Assembly: GCF_026240015.1 (NCBI RefSeq)
Contig: NZ_JAPIUX010000002.1
Span: 186,001 to 250,000 of the forward strand
Source: Acetobacter farinalis
Lineage (GTDB): Bacteria; Pseudomonadota; Alphaproteobacteria; Acetobacterales; Acetobacteraceae
Direction: 5' to 3'
DNA: 64,000 nucleotides
Shown: positions 17,725 to 25,840 of the stretch, piece by piece
How positions within the stretch are numbered: the stretch's first letter is position 1
How the letters are laid out: the number at the start of each line of letters is the position of its first letter
Translations under genes and position numbers: made by a program
The notes under the pieces: generated by a model
Seen by the model: the letters and a program-made list of their open reading frames with translations, nothing else
Database searches by the model: none
Told to the model about the DNA's origin: nothing

Positions 17725-18720
17725 CTAGGGGGCTCCGGGCTGGGGGTGTGTTTCCAGAGCATGGGCAAGCTGGTCAATCCATGCCGTATCGACCGGCCAG
17801 CCTGCTGCACGGGCCGCCCGCACCAGGCCGCCTCCCACCGGGGGCAGGCGCGGCTGCTGCGGTGGCCCGCACAGGTCTGTCAGTGTTGCAAGAAGCTGGC
17901 GGCTTTTAAAAACACTTCCCGCGTAGCTCCAGGGCAGCGTGTCATTCGGGAAGCGCGCGCGGGCTGTTCTGACAAGGCTGGCCAGATGCTGCGCTGCCTG
18001 CGTGAGAAGGGCCGAGGCTTCCGGGCACCCCGCCTCCGCCATCTCGTCGATCAGCCGGGCACATTGTGCGATCGCCGGGCGCGGGCGCTCCTGCTGGCTG
18101 TACCACCCCAGCAGGGCATCCAGCGCGCCAGGGCTTTCCGTCGGCCAGCCCATGGCGGTGCAGAGCTGCACGGCGAAGGGCTGGGCCGCAGGGGCGCGCC
18201 CGTCCATGGCCTGACACACCCGCTGCAGGGCCTTGCGCCCGATCCAGTACGCGCTGCCTTCATCCCCGAAAACAGGCCCCCAGCCGCCAACGCGGGCTGT
18301 CTGGCCGCGCCCGTCCGCCGCCCAGGCCATAGATCCTGTGCCTGAGAGCAGAAGCACCCCGGCCCCGCCTGCAAAGGCTCCGGTGCAGGCCATATCCACA
18401 TCATTGGTCAGGCTGAGTGGCGCGCCGGGGCACAGGTGGTGCAGGTGCGCCAGCAGAAGCCGCCCCGTTTCCCGGTTTTCACCATAGCCCGCCAGCCCGA
18501 AGGCGGAGGCCTGAATGTTCTGCGCCAGCGGCGTGACCAGATTGGCCAGAAGATCTTTCCAGCCGGGGTGGTCAAACGGATTGCTGCCGCCGGCCACCTG
18601 AAGGGCCTGAATGCGGGCATCCGGCCCGATCCGCACGGCCAGTGTTTTTGTGCCCCCTCCATCCACCGCCAGAATGGCGGGGCTCTGGAGGCGGGAGAGA
18701 GGGGCCGGGCCGTCAGCCAT
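17725..18720 (-). CDS. BadF/BcrA-type N-acetylglucosamine kinase
   Basis: 331 residues with the ASKHA ATPase fold. The phosphate-1 motif AILAVDGGGTKTLAVRIG starts near residue 20, LSLTNDVDMACTGAFAG and VLLLSGTGSMAWA form the second block, and GGWGPVFGDEGSAYWIGRKAL is the conserved BadF/NagK block. Family relatives next to nagA phosphorylate GlcNAc (or other amino sugars) at O6; I infer the same here from the adjacent nagA. ATG 18720 has AAGGAC 10 bases upstream and is preferred over an upstream TTG at 18738. The gene starts 23 bases after the small exported protein and 69 bases before nagA, so the three likely form an operon. Confidence 0.87.
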   Translation of the reverse strand: MADGPAPLSRLQSPAILAVDGGGTKTLAVRIGPDARIQALQVAGGSNPFDHPGWKDLLANLVTPLAQNIQASAFGLAGYGENRETGRLLLAHLHHLCPGAPLSLTNDVDMACTGAFAGGAGVLLLSGTGSMAWAADGRGQTARVGGWGPVFGDEGSAYWIGRKALQRVCQAMDGRAPAAQPFAVQLCTAMGWPTESPGALDALLGWYSQQERPRPAIAQCARLIDEMAEAGCPEASALLTQAAQHLASLVRTARARFPNDTLPWSYAGSVFKSRQLLATLTDLCGPPQQPRLPPVGGGLVRAARAAGWPVDTAWIDQLAHALETHPQPGAP

Positions 18721-18743
18721 GGGAGAGGCGTCCTTCAAGGCGA

Positions 18744-19181
18744 TCAGTTTGCGGAAGACGAACTCTCGGATGTGTCCGGAATGCTGCCCAGCCGTTCACA
18801 GGCCTGAGCGAGTGCTTTTTCCGGGTTCGGTGTCTCGCAAAGCTGCCGCACATCCGGAGAGCAGAGTTCAATGGAGTTTTCAAAATCGGATTCCAGCACA
18901 TCCTGCGCAATGGCCAGATCCTGATCATCCGTGCGGCTCTGCTCGGCTTCCAGCTGTGCCTGTGTCTTGTGCAGTTCTTTCAGGGAGTCGATGCAGGCGG
19001 GGCTGGCGGCCTCGGGCTTGTATTGCAGAACAGCCAGCTCTTTCTGGAGCTGGGCGTTTGGCACGGTGCTGCGCACGGCTGACCCGTCCGGCGCGGCAGC
19101 ATGAGCGTAAAGGGGCACGGCACTCAGCGCGGAGGTCAGCAGGACCACGGCGGCATGGGGAGACAGGCTGAATTTTGACAC
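18744..19181 (-). CDS. Uncharacterised small exported protein
   Basis: 145 residues with a Sec signal peptide (MSKFSLSPHAAVVLLTSALSAVPLYAHAAA). The mature part is helical and Gln/Glu/Lys rich around LQKELAVLQYK and SLKELHKTQAQLEAEQSRT, suggesting a short coiled coil. Four Cys (ACID, LCSPD, LCET, QACER) could make two periplasmic disulfides. It is probably periplasmic. The start codon is GTG with a weak ribosome site. It lies first in the operon with the GlcNAc-type kinase and nagA. I recognise no family with known function; a role in cell-wall sugar uptake or recycling would be guesswork from context. Confidence 0.65.
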   Translation of the reverse strand: MSKFSLSPHAAVVLLTSALSAVPLYAHAAAPDGSAVRSTVPNAQLQKELAVLQYKPEAASPACIDSLKELHKTQAQLEAEQSRTDDQDLAIAQDVLESDFENSIELCSPDVRQLCETPNPEKALAQACERLGSIPDTSESSSSAN

Positions 19182-19304
19182 GCTCAGACTCTCTGAAGGG
19201 GCAAGGAATGGCTCAGGGCTTATACCTCCTAGCCTGCCCCTTCCCGTAAGGCCAAGAGGGAAAAGGGCAGGGTTGGCAGGCAGGGGGGTTTGGTGCTATC
19301 CCTC

Positions 19305-19412
19305 AAAACGGAAAGTCGGCAATGGACGAGCGCCTTGCTAACCTGGTCAGGTCCGGAAGGAAGCAGCCCTAGCGAGTTTCGACCGGGTCATTGTCCGGCT
19401 TTCCACCTTTTT
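19305..19412 (+). ncRNA. ffs: Signal recognition particle RNA (4.5S-type)
   Basis: The universally conserved domain IV is present: CTGGTCAGGTCCGGAAGGAAG (from about 19352), with symmetric-loop and GGAA-tetraloop bases, followed by CAGCC. The flanks fold: GGAAAG (19310-19315) pairs with CTTTCC (19399-19404), and CAATG with CATTG inside it. A T5 run at 19408-19412 looks like its terminator. It immediately precedes dnaX, a common bacterial arrangement (ffs-dnaX-ybaB-recR). Exact 5' end is uncertain by about 15 bases. Confidence 0.93.
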
Positions 19413-19465
19413 CCGCTCAGGGCTTCAGGCCACGGGAGCGTGAGTTCTTTATCTTCGGAACTGTC

Positions 19466-21559
19466 ATGACCGATAAGACCGATGCGCACCTTCCCCGGGA
19501 TGAGGGACTTCCCAATCCTGTGATGGAAGGCCCCGGCTTGTTTGGTGACGCCGCTCCCCCTGCCTCTGCACCCGTTCAGGCCCCGGCTCAGGCCCCGGCC
19601 ACCCAGCCACATTCCTCCTCTCCCTATCGCGTTCTTGCACGCAAATACCGCCCGACCACGTTTGATGACCTGATTGGTCAGGAAGCCATGGTCCGCACTC
19701 TGCGGAATGCGTTTGCGCTGGGGCGGGTAGCCCATGCCTTCATGCTGACAGGTGTGCGCGGGGTGGGGAAAACCACCACAGCCCGCATTATCGCCCGCGC
19801 CCTGAACTGCACGGGGCCGGATGGCAAGGGCGGCCCTACGGCAGACCCGTGCGGTGTCTGTGCGGATTGTGTCGCCATTCTGAATGACCGGCACCCCGAT
19901 GTGCTGGAAATGGATGCCGCATCCCGCACCGGTGTGGATGATGTGCGCGAAATTATTGAGGCCACGCGCTTCCGCCCCATGCAGGGCCGGATGAAGGTCT
20001 TCATTATCGACGAAGTGCACATGCTCTCGCGCAACGCGTTCAATGCGTTGCTGAAAACGCTGGAAGAACCGCCTGCGCAGGTCACGTTCATTTTTGCCAC
20101 CACGGAACTGCGCAAGGTGCCGGTTACGGTGCTTTCCCGCTGCCAGCGGTTTGACCTGCGCCGCGTGCCGCAGGCGGATCTGGCCGCGCTGTTTGCCCGT
20201 ATTGCCGAAAAGGAACAGGTCCGGCTTTCCGAAGATGCCCTGGCGCTGATTGCGCGCGCTGCCGATGGCTCCGTGCGTGATGGCCTCTCCCTGCTGGATC
20301 AGGCGATTGCACAGGGTGAGGGCGCGGAAGGCAGCGCTGAAATCGGCGCGTCCATTGTGAGTGACATGCTGGGTCTGGCGGACCGGCAGGTGGTGTTTGA
20401 CCTGCTGGAAGCCGCCCTGACCGGCAAGCCCGATCAGGCTCTGGCGCTGGCCGATGCCGCCCACGCCAGAGGGGCGGACCTCGGGCTGGTTCTGGGCGAT
20501 ATGCTGGACCTGATCCACACTATTTCCCGCTTGCGGGCCGTGCCTTCCCTGCGGGATTCGGCTGATATGCCGGAGGCTGAGCGCGTGCGTGGAGCCGCGA
20601 TGGCCGAAGCCCTGCCTGTGCCGGTGCTGATGCGCGCCTGGCAGATGCTGGTGAAGGGGCTGAAGGAAGTCGATATGGCGCCAGACCGCCGGGCCGCGGC
20701 GGATATGGTGCTCATCCGCCTGTGCTATGTGGCGGATCTGCCTTCACCGGAAGATCTGGTGCGGCGTCTGTCCGGGCAGGGCGGGGCTGCGGGTGCCCAG
20801 CCACAGGCCGCTGCCTCCGGGCCGGAGGGAGGCGCGCCCTCCGCTCTGAGTGAAGCCCGGTCTGAAGGCGGCAGATCGGGCGGACATCCGGCCCCGCCCC
20901 CCCTGCGCATGGTTGCGGGAGCCTCCTCTGCGGCTGTGGCCGCCGCGCCTGCGGTCATGCTTCAGGAGAGCGTGCCTGAGCAGGTGCTGCTTCCGGCGTC
21001 TGATGCTCTCCCGGCTTCTGATTCATCTCCGGCCCCTGCCCCGGTTCCAGAGGCCGTGGCTGCGCCGGAACCGCAAGGCCCGCAGGTGCCGCGCACATGG
21101 CGTGAGGCCGTTGCGCTGGTCAAGGAGCAGCGTGAAGCGCTGCTGCACGGAAATTTGCGCAACGGGGTGCATGTGGTCTCCTTTGCACCCGGTGCCATCA
21201 CCATGCGGATGCAGCGCGGGCTTCCGTCTGATCTGCCGCGCCAGTTTCAGAAAGTGCTGGAAAAGGCTTCCTCCATCCCGTGGCGTATCCGCCTGTCTGA
21301 GGAGGAGGGAGAGCCTACGCTGGATGAGCAGGGCGCTGAAATTATCCAGTTCCAGCGGCGCACGGCGCAGGCGCATCCGCTGGTAAAGGCCATTCTGGCC
21401 GTTTTTCCGGATGCGGAACTGGGTGATGTGCAGGATCACGCTCTGGATGAGTATGGCCTGCCGCCGGAGGAACCACCGGAACTTGTCTTTGCCCCGCTTG
21501 ACGCTGAGCTGCTGGACGAGGATGAACGACCTTTCGACCCCGGCCTGTCTATGGACTAG
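19466..21559 (+). CDS. dnaX: DNA polymerase III subunits gamma/tau
   Basis: About 697 residues, the clamp-loader ATPase. An Ala/Pro-rich N-terminal extension (residues 20-55) precedes the conserved YRVLARKYRPTTFDDLIGQE. Then come Walker A GVRGVGKTTTARI, a zinc module (Cys of LNC, then CGVCADC), Walker B FIIDEVHMLS, and the SRC motif LSRCQRFDLRR. A disordered Ala/Pro/Ser linker (about 455-560) leads to a tau-like C-terminal domain from TWREAVALVKEQREALL onward. I saw no A-rich slippery site, so a separate gamma by frameshift is not evident. Start ATG 19466 has GGAA 5 bases before it; earlier in-frame codons overlap ffs. Confidence 0.95.
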   Translation: MTDKTDAHLPRDEGLPNPVMEGPGLFGDAAPPASAPVQAPAQAPATQPHSSSPYRVLARKYRPTTFDDLIGQEAMVRTLRNAFALGRVAHAFMLTGVRGVGKTTTARIIARALNCTGPDGKGGPTADPCGVCADCVAILNDRHPDVLEMDAASRTGVDDVREIIEATRFRPMQGRMKVFIIDEVHMLSRNAFNALLKTLEEPPAQVTFIFATTELRKVPVTVLSRCQRFDLRRVPQADLAALFARIAEKEQVRLSEDALALIARAADGSVRDGLSLLDQAIAQGEGAEGSAEIGASIVSDMLGLADRQVVFDLLEAALTGKPDQALALADAAHARGADLGLVLGDMLDLIHTISRLRAVPSLRDSADMPEAERVRGAAMAEALPVPVLMRAWQMLVKGLKEVDMAPDRRAAADMVLIRLCYVADLPSPEDLVRRLSGQGGAAGAQPQAAASGPEGGAPSALSEARSEGGRSGGHPAPPPLRMVAGASSAAVAAAPAVMLQESVPEQVLLPASDALPASDSSPAPAPVPEAVAAPEPQGPQVPRTWREAVALVKEQREALLHGNLRNGVHVVSFAPGAITMRMQRGLPSDLPRQFQKVLEKASSIPWRIRLSEEEGEPTLDEQGAEIIQFQRRTAQAHPLVKAILAVFPDAELGDVQDHALDEYGLPPEEPPELVFAPLDAELLDEDERPFDPGLSMD

Positions 21560-21658
21560 GCCAGACACGCGGGCCGGAGTGCTGGCCCGTATTACTGGAG
21601 AAAGGCGCGCAGGCGTGCGCCGGGCTGCACGGCGTGCAGCCAGACAAGGAGAGACACT

Positions 21659-21982
21659 TTGAAAAATCTTGCCGGACTGATGAAGCAGGCCACCCAGATG
21701 CAGGCGAAAATGGAAGCCATGCAGAGCGCGCTGGAAGCCATGAATATTGAAGGCTCCTCAGGGGCTGGCATGGTGAAGGTGGTGCTGAGCGGCAAGGGTG
21801 ACATGCGCTCCATCCAGATCGACCCCAAGCTGGCCGACCCTGAAGAAATTGAAATGCTTCAGGATCTGGTCATGGCGGCCTGCGCCGATGCCCGCACCAA
21901 GCTGGATGCAAAAGCAGCGGAAGAAATGCAGAAAGTCACCGGTGGGCTGAACCTGCCAGCCGGCATGAAACTGCCGTTCTGA
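21659..21982 (+). CDS. ybaB: YbaB/EbfC nucleoid-associated protein
   Basis: 107 residues. YbaB-family dimers bind DNA and are usually encoded between dnaX and recR, as here. Sequence marks are the N-terminal helix KNLAGLMKQATQMQAKMEAMQ, the GSSGAGMVKVVLSGKGDMRSIQIDPKLADPEEIEMLQDLVMAA core, and the C-terminal MQKVTGGLNLPAGMKLPF. The start is TTG at 21659, chosen because AAGGAG lies 8 bases upstream and it gives the family's normal N terminus. Confidence 0.93.
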   Translation: MKNLAGLMKQATQMQAKMEAMQSALEAMNIEGSSGAGMVKVVLSGKGDMRSIQIDPKLADPEEIEMLQDLVMAACADARTKLDAKAAEEMQKVTGGLNLPAGMKLPF

Positions 21983-21998
21983 ACAGGGGCCGTGCGCC

Positions 21999-22595
21999 AT
22001 GGGCGGGCAGGAAATAGAGCAGCTTATCAGGCTTCTGGGGCGCCTGCCGGGCTTTGGCCCGCGTTCTGCCCGCCGCATAGCCCTGTTCCTGCTGCGTGAC
22101 CCACAGGCGCGCCTCGTGCCGCTGGCCCGCGCGCTGGAGCGTGCGGGAGCGGCGGTAAAAACCTGCTCCACCTGCGGTAATCTGGACACGGTGGACCCCT
22201 GCCACCTCTGCACGGACCCCCTGCGGGACCAGAGCGTGGTGTGTGTGGTGGAAACGGTGGGAGACCTCTGGGCGCTGGAGCGCGCGGGGGTGCATCGTGG
22301 CGTGTATCTGGTGCTGGGCGGCACGCTTTCTCCTCTGGCGGGTATTGGCCCGGAAGATCTGAATATCGCCCCGCTGCTGGCGCGGCTGGACCGGGGCAGC
22401 GTGCGCGAAGTGATTCTGGCGCTTGGCGCAACGGTGGAGGGCGCAACAACCATGCACTGGCTGATGGATAAACTGGCCTCTTACGGCGGCGTGACAGTCA
22501 GCCGCGTGGCGCAGGGCATGCCCGTGGGCGGGGCACTTGATGTGCTGGATGATGGCACTCTGGCCGCAGCCCTTGGCGCACGGCGGCCCGCATGA
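21999..22595 (+). CDS. recR: Recombination mediator RecR
   Basis: 198 residues. RecR works with RecF/RecO to load RecA at gaps. Domains in order: HhH region (IRLLGRLPGFGPRSARRIALFLL), C4 zinc finger (CSTCGNLDTVDPCHLC), and Toprim domain (VVCVVETVGDLWALERAG through LNIAPLLARL), ending with VSRVAQGMPVGGALDVLDDGTLAAALGARR. It starts 16 bases after ybaB and overlaps the next gene by four bases (ATGA). Confidence 0.96.
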   Translation: MGGQEIEQLIRLLGRLPGFGPRSARRIALFLLRDPQARLVPLARALERAGAAVKTCSTCGNLDTVDPCHLCTDPLRDQSVVCVVETVGDLWALERAGVHRGVYLVLGGTLSPLAGIGPEDLNIAPLLARLDRGSVREVILALGATVEGATTMHWLMDKLASYGGVTVSRVAQGMPVGGALDVLDDGTLAAALGARRPA

Positions 22596-23425
22596 GTTCC
22601 CCTGTGCCTGATGCCTGCGGGGCCTCTGTGGCTCTGGCGCTCCCGCTCTCACCCGCCCTGCCGCGCCGCGCACTGGTAACAGGCGGCAAGGCACGTCTGG
22701 GGCAGGCGATTGTGCTTGCGCTGGCTGACGCCGGGTTTGATGTGGCCATCCATTACCGGGGAGACCGGGAGGGAGCGGAAGAGACCCTGAAAGCCGTGGA
22801 AGCCAGAGGCCGCAAGGCATGCCTGCTTCAGGCCGATCTGGCGCGGGAGGAAGAGGTGACCCCGCTTGTTCCCGCCGCCATGCAGGCTCTGGGCGGCCCG
22901 CTGGGTGTGCTGGTGAATAATGCGTCCACCTTCGAGCGGGATGAGTGGCATGACGCCACGCGGGAGAGCTGGATGGAGCATATGAAGCCCAACCTGCGCG
23001 CCCCCTTCGTGCTGATGCAGGCCTTTGCCAAAGCGCTGCCCGCTTCGGCGGAGGGCATGATCCTGAACATGCTGGATGAGCGCGTGTGGTCTCTCACCCC
23101 GCATTTCATCAGCTATACGGTTTCCAAAAGTGCGTTGTGGACCTTGACGCAGACCATGGCGCTGGCGCTGGCTCCCAAAAAAATCCGGGTGAATGCCATT
23201 GGGCCCGGCCCGGCCCTCCCCAGCCCGCGCCAGACAGAAGAGCAGTTTTCCCGGCAGTGTGCGTCCGTGCCGCTGGGGCATGGCACATCACCGCAGGAAG
23301 TGGCGCGGGCGGCTCTGGCGCTGCTGGCGCTGCCGTCTGTCACCGGGCAGATGCTGGCGCTTGATGGCGGGCAGCATCTGCAATGGTCCCCCGCGCTCCC
23401 CGCAGCCTCTGTGCTGGAAGAATAG
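22592..23425 (+). CDS. SDR oxidoreductase, pteridine reductase/FolM-like
   Basis: 277 residues, short-chain dehydrogenase/reductase fold. The cofactor motif is TGGKARLGQAI (TGxxxRxG form, as in pteridine reductases), then NNASTFERD, the catalytic region SYTVSKSALW with Tyr and Lys, and VNAIGPGPALPS. The NNASxF and the basic TGGxxRLG are traits of PTR1/FolM, which reduce dihydrofolate or dihydromonapterin with NADPH. Placement directly before folB supports a pterin role. A 20-residue Pro/Ala leader precedes the Rossmann fold. It overlaps recR by four bases and is followed by folB after 5 bases. Substrate assignment is inference. Confidence 0.8.
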   Translation: MSSPVPDACGASVALALPLSPALPRRALVTGGKARLGQAIVLALADAGFDVAIHYRGDREGAEETLKAVEARGRKACLLQADLAREEEVTPLVPAAMQALGGPLGVLVNNASTFERDEWHDATRESWMEHMKPNLRAPFVLMQAFAKALPASAEGMILNMLDERVWSLTPHFISYTVSKSALWTLTQTMALALAPKKIRVNAIGPGPALPSPRQTEEQFSRQCASVPLGHGTSPQEVARAALALLALPSVTGQMLALDGGQHLQWSPALPAASVLEE

Positions 23426-23430
23426 GACGA

Positions 23431-23823
23431 ATGACGATTTTTGCTCCCTGGGCGGATGAGCCACCCCTGCGCCACCTGTTTTTGAAAAACATGGTGCTGG
23501 ATGCCCATATCGGCGTGTTCCCGCATGAGCAGGGGGTCACGCAGCGTATCCGCGTTTCCGTCTCCTTCGGGGTGCTGGACCGGGATGATCTGGAAGTCGG
23601 GGCGGATGATCTGAGCCGCACTGTCTCGTATGAGGATGTCGTGCTGCTGGTGCGCCGCATCGTGCGTGAGGGCCATGTGCGGCTGGTGGAAACACTGGCG
23701 GAGCGGATTGCCGCCGGTGTGCTGGCGGATGCGCGCGTGCGGGTGGTGCGGGTGCGGATTGAAAAGCTGGATGTGTTTGAAGAAATTGAAGCCGTTGGCG
23801 TGGAAATAGAGCGCCGGGCATAA
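23431..23823 (+). CDS. folB: Dihydroneopterin aldolase
   Basis: 130 residues. It converts 7,8-dihydroneopterin to 6-hydroxymethyl-dihydropterin plus glycolaldehyde in folate synthesis. Family marks are LFLKNMVLDAHIGVFPHEQGVTQRIRVSV near the N terminus with the active-site Glu of PHEQ, the DLSRTVSYEDVV block, LVETLAERIA, and the catalytic Lys in VRVRIEKLDVF. Start ATG 23431 is just after an AGGA and 5 bases after the SDR stop. A terminator begins at its stop codon, ending the dnaX-folB operon. Confidence 0.92.
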   Translation: MTIFAPWADEPPLRHLFLKNMVLDAHIGVFPHEQGVTQRIRVSVSFGVLDRDDLEVGADDLSRTVSYEDVVLLVRRIVREGHVRLVETLAERIAAGVLADARVRVVRVRIEKLDVFEEIEAVGVEIERRA

Positions 23824-23850
23824 AAAAAAGCCCGGCAAGACCGGGCTTTC
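23822..23850. terminator. Bidirectional terminator between folB and the FYDLN-acid gene
   Basis: GCCCGG (23830-23835) pairs with CCGGGC (23841-23846) around CAAGA, extended by A-T pairs. Eight A at 23822-23829 give a U8 tract for the minus-strand gene; on the plus strand only TTTC follows. Confidence 0.85.
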
Positions 23851-23921
23851 AAAAGGCATATCACGATAGCGTGAGGTGCCGCCGCACAGGGGCCGGAGCA
23901 ACTCCGGCACCCGTATGCGGA

Positions 23922-24251
23922 TCAGGAATCGTGTTCGTCCGAATCCGTGCTGACATCGATGTCCGAGCTGATGTCATCATCATCATCGTCCAGATCGGAC
24001 GTATCTTCCATGACATCATCGGTATCGGTATCGGCATCTGTGTCGATATCGATATCTTCATCATCTTTCACGGCCGGAGCGGGCGTGTTGGCATGAGATG
24101 CGAGGCTGTCCGAGCTGCGGCGGAGGCGGGACACGAGTTCCGGCTGTTCCGTACCACATTTCGGGCAGACGGCGGGAGACCTGTTCAGGTCATAGAAGCG
24201 GGCACCGCAGGACACGCAGACGCGTTTGGTGCCGAGATCGGGCTGGGACAT
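23922..24251 (-). CDS. FYDLN-acid domain protein (TIGR02300-type), zinc-ribbon plus acidic tail
   Basis: 109 residues. The N-terminal half is a zinc ribbon: GTKRVCVSCGARFYDLNRSPAVCPKCGTE, with CxxC pairs at about residues 12-15 and 29-32 and the eponymous FYDLN. The C-terminal half is almost only Asp, Ser, Thr, Ile and Val (DDEDIDIDTDADTD and DDDDDD runs), likely disordered and strongly acidic. The family is nearly confined to alphaproteobacteria and has no established function. Conserved position next to aroA-cmk-rpsA in several genera is from memory. The tail is encoded by near-repeats of GATATC/GATGAT triplets. Confidence 0.9.
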   Translation of the reverse strand: MSQPDLGTKRVCVSCGARFYDLNRSPAVCPKCGTEQPELVSRLRRSSDSLASHANTPAPAVKDDEDIDIDTDADTDTDDVMEDTSDLDDDDDDISSDIDVSTDSDEHDS

Positions 24252-24490
24252 CTTGCTACCTGTCGATCCTGATCAGACATTGGGACAACGTGCGTCCCGG
24301 AAAAGGACGATTCTCCCGAGCCGCAGCTCAGACCGGAATCGACCAGACTATTAAGGCGAGGGCACATGCCATTGCGCAGGGGTCCTGTCAAATCCCGAAG
24401 TGCCGGGGGTGCTGCTTTTCACGCAAAAAAGATACCGTTTTCCGGTGTGCCGGATTGACTTACGGCAGGACAAGCCGGAATGAAATACGC

Positions 24491-25840
24491 ATGACACAGC
24501 CTTCCTCCTCCCCTGCCCGCGCCCTGCGTGCATCCCGCCCTGCGTCGCCCCTTACCGGCAGGATTGCCGTGCCGGGTGACAAGTCCATCAGCCACCGCGC
24601 CCTGATGTTTGCGGCGCTGGCAAAGGGTGAAACCCGGATTGTAGGCCTGCTGGAGGGAGAGGACGTGCTGCGCACGGCCGCCGCCATGCGCGCACTGGGT
24701 GCCAGGATAACGCAGGAAGAAGGTGGCCGCTGGCATGTGCACGGCTGTGGGCTGGGCGCACTGCAGGAACCGGCGGATGTGCTGGATATGGGGAATTCCG
24801 GCACGGCGGCCCGCCTGCTGTCCGGCCTTCTGGCCAGCCACGGCATCCTGTCTGTCATGACAGGGGATGCCAGCCTGCGCCGCCGCCCCATGAAGCGCGT
24901 GATGGACCCGCTGGCCGGAACCGGCGCCACGTTTCTGGCGCGTGAGGGCGGGCGTTTGCCGCTGGCCATTCAGGGCAATGCGCACCCTGCCCCCCTCTCC
25001 TACCGCCTGCCGGTGGCCTCGGCTCAGGTCAAATCCGCCGTGCTGCTGGCCGGCCTGAATGCCGAGGGCGTGACGCAGGTGGAAGAACCTGTGCCAACCC
25101 GTGACCATACGGAAAACATGCTGCGCCATTTTGGCGCGCACGTGACGGTGGAAGAAACGCCGGAGGGTGGCCGCGTGATCCGTCTGGAGGGCAAACCGCG
25201 GCTGATTGCGCGGGATGTCACCGTGCCGGGGGATCCTTCTTCCGCAGCGTTCGTGCTGGTGGCGGCGCTGCTGGTGCCGGGGTCTGATGTGGTGGTTTCC
25301 AATGTCGGGCTGAACCTGCTTCGCACCGGCCTGTTCACCACCCTGCGGGAAATGGGCGGGCGTCTGGATATTCTGGATGAACGCACCGAGGGCGGGGAGC
25401 CTGTGGGGGATCTGCATGTGCGGGCCTCCTCCCTTCAGGCTGTGGATGTGCCGGCAGACCGTGCCCCTTCCATGATTGATGAATACCCCGTTCTGGCTGT
25501 GGCGGCAGCGCACGCCACGGGCATCTCCCGCCTGCGGGGGCTGGCCGAACTGCGGGTGAAGGAGAGCGACCGTCTGGCCGCGACCGTGGCGCTGCTGGAA
25601 AATAACGGCGTGCGCACCCGCATTGATGGTGATGACCTGATCATTCACGGCACAGCCGGGCATGTTCCCGGTGGCGGTCTGGTGGAAACCCATATGGACC
25701 ACCGTCTGGCCATGAGCGCCTCCGTACTGGGGCTGGTGGCGGAAAAGCCTGTGGATATTGATGACACGGCGTTTATCGATACCAGCTTCCCCGGCTATTT
25801 CGCGCTGATGAACAGCCTTGGCGCGGGGTTTCCGGCATGA
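24491..25840 (+). CDS. aroA: 3-phosphoshikimate 1-carboxyvinyltransferase (EPSP synthase), class II-like
   Basis: 449 residues. It joins PEP and shikimate-3-phosphate in aromatic amino-acid synthesis. Core motifs are PGDKSISHRALMFAALAKGETRI, GDASLRRRPMKRV, SAQVKSAVLLAGLNAEG, TRDHTENML (R-x-H-x-E, a class II trait), APSMIDEYPVLAVAAA and LRVKESDRL. At the glyphosate-contact loop it has GNSGTAAR, that is Gly where the tolerant CP4 enzyme has Ala, so it need not be glyphosate-insensitive. The reading frame is open further upstream, but ATG 24491 fits the family N terminus. It overlaps cmk by four bases (ATGA). Confidence 0.96.
   Translation: MTQPSSSPARALRASRPASPLTGRIAVPGDKSISHRALMFAALAKGETRIVGLLEGEDVLRTAAAMRALGARITQEEGGRWHVHGCGLGALQEPADVLDMGNSGTAARLLSGLLASHGILSVMTGDASLRRRPMKRVMDPLAGTGATFLAREGGRLPLAIQGNAHPAPLSYRLPVASAQVKSAVLLAGLNAEGVTQVEEPVPTRDHTENMLRHFGAHVTVEETPEGGRVIRLEGKPRLIARDVTVPGDPSSAAFVLVAALLVPGSDVVVSNVGLNLLRTGLFTTLREMGGRLDILDERTEGGEPVGDLHVRASSLQAVDVPADRAPSMIDEYPVLAVAAAHATGISRLRGLAELRVKESDRLAATVALLENNGVRTRIDGDDLIIHGTAGHVPGGGLVETHMDHRLAMSASVLGLVAEKPVDIDDTAFIDTSFPGYFALMNSLGAGFPA

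Noticed and set aside
20750..20950. Programmed -1 frameshift in dnaX
   Set aside because: No A-rich slippery heptamer is present in the linker region; a single product is assumed.
24252..24490. tRNA gene upstream of aroA
   Set aside because: No cloverleaf or conserved T-arm (GGTTCGAATCC-like) sequence could be found; same for other spacers over 150 bases.
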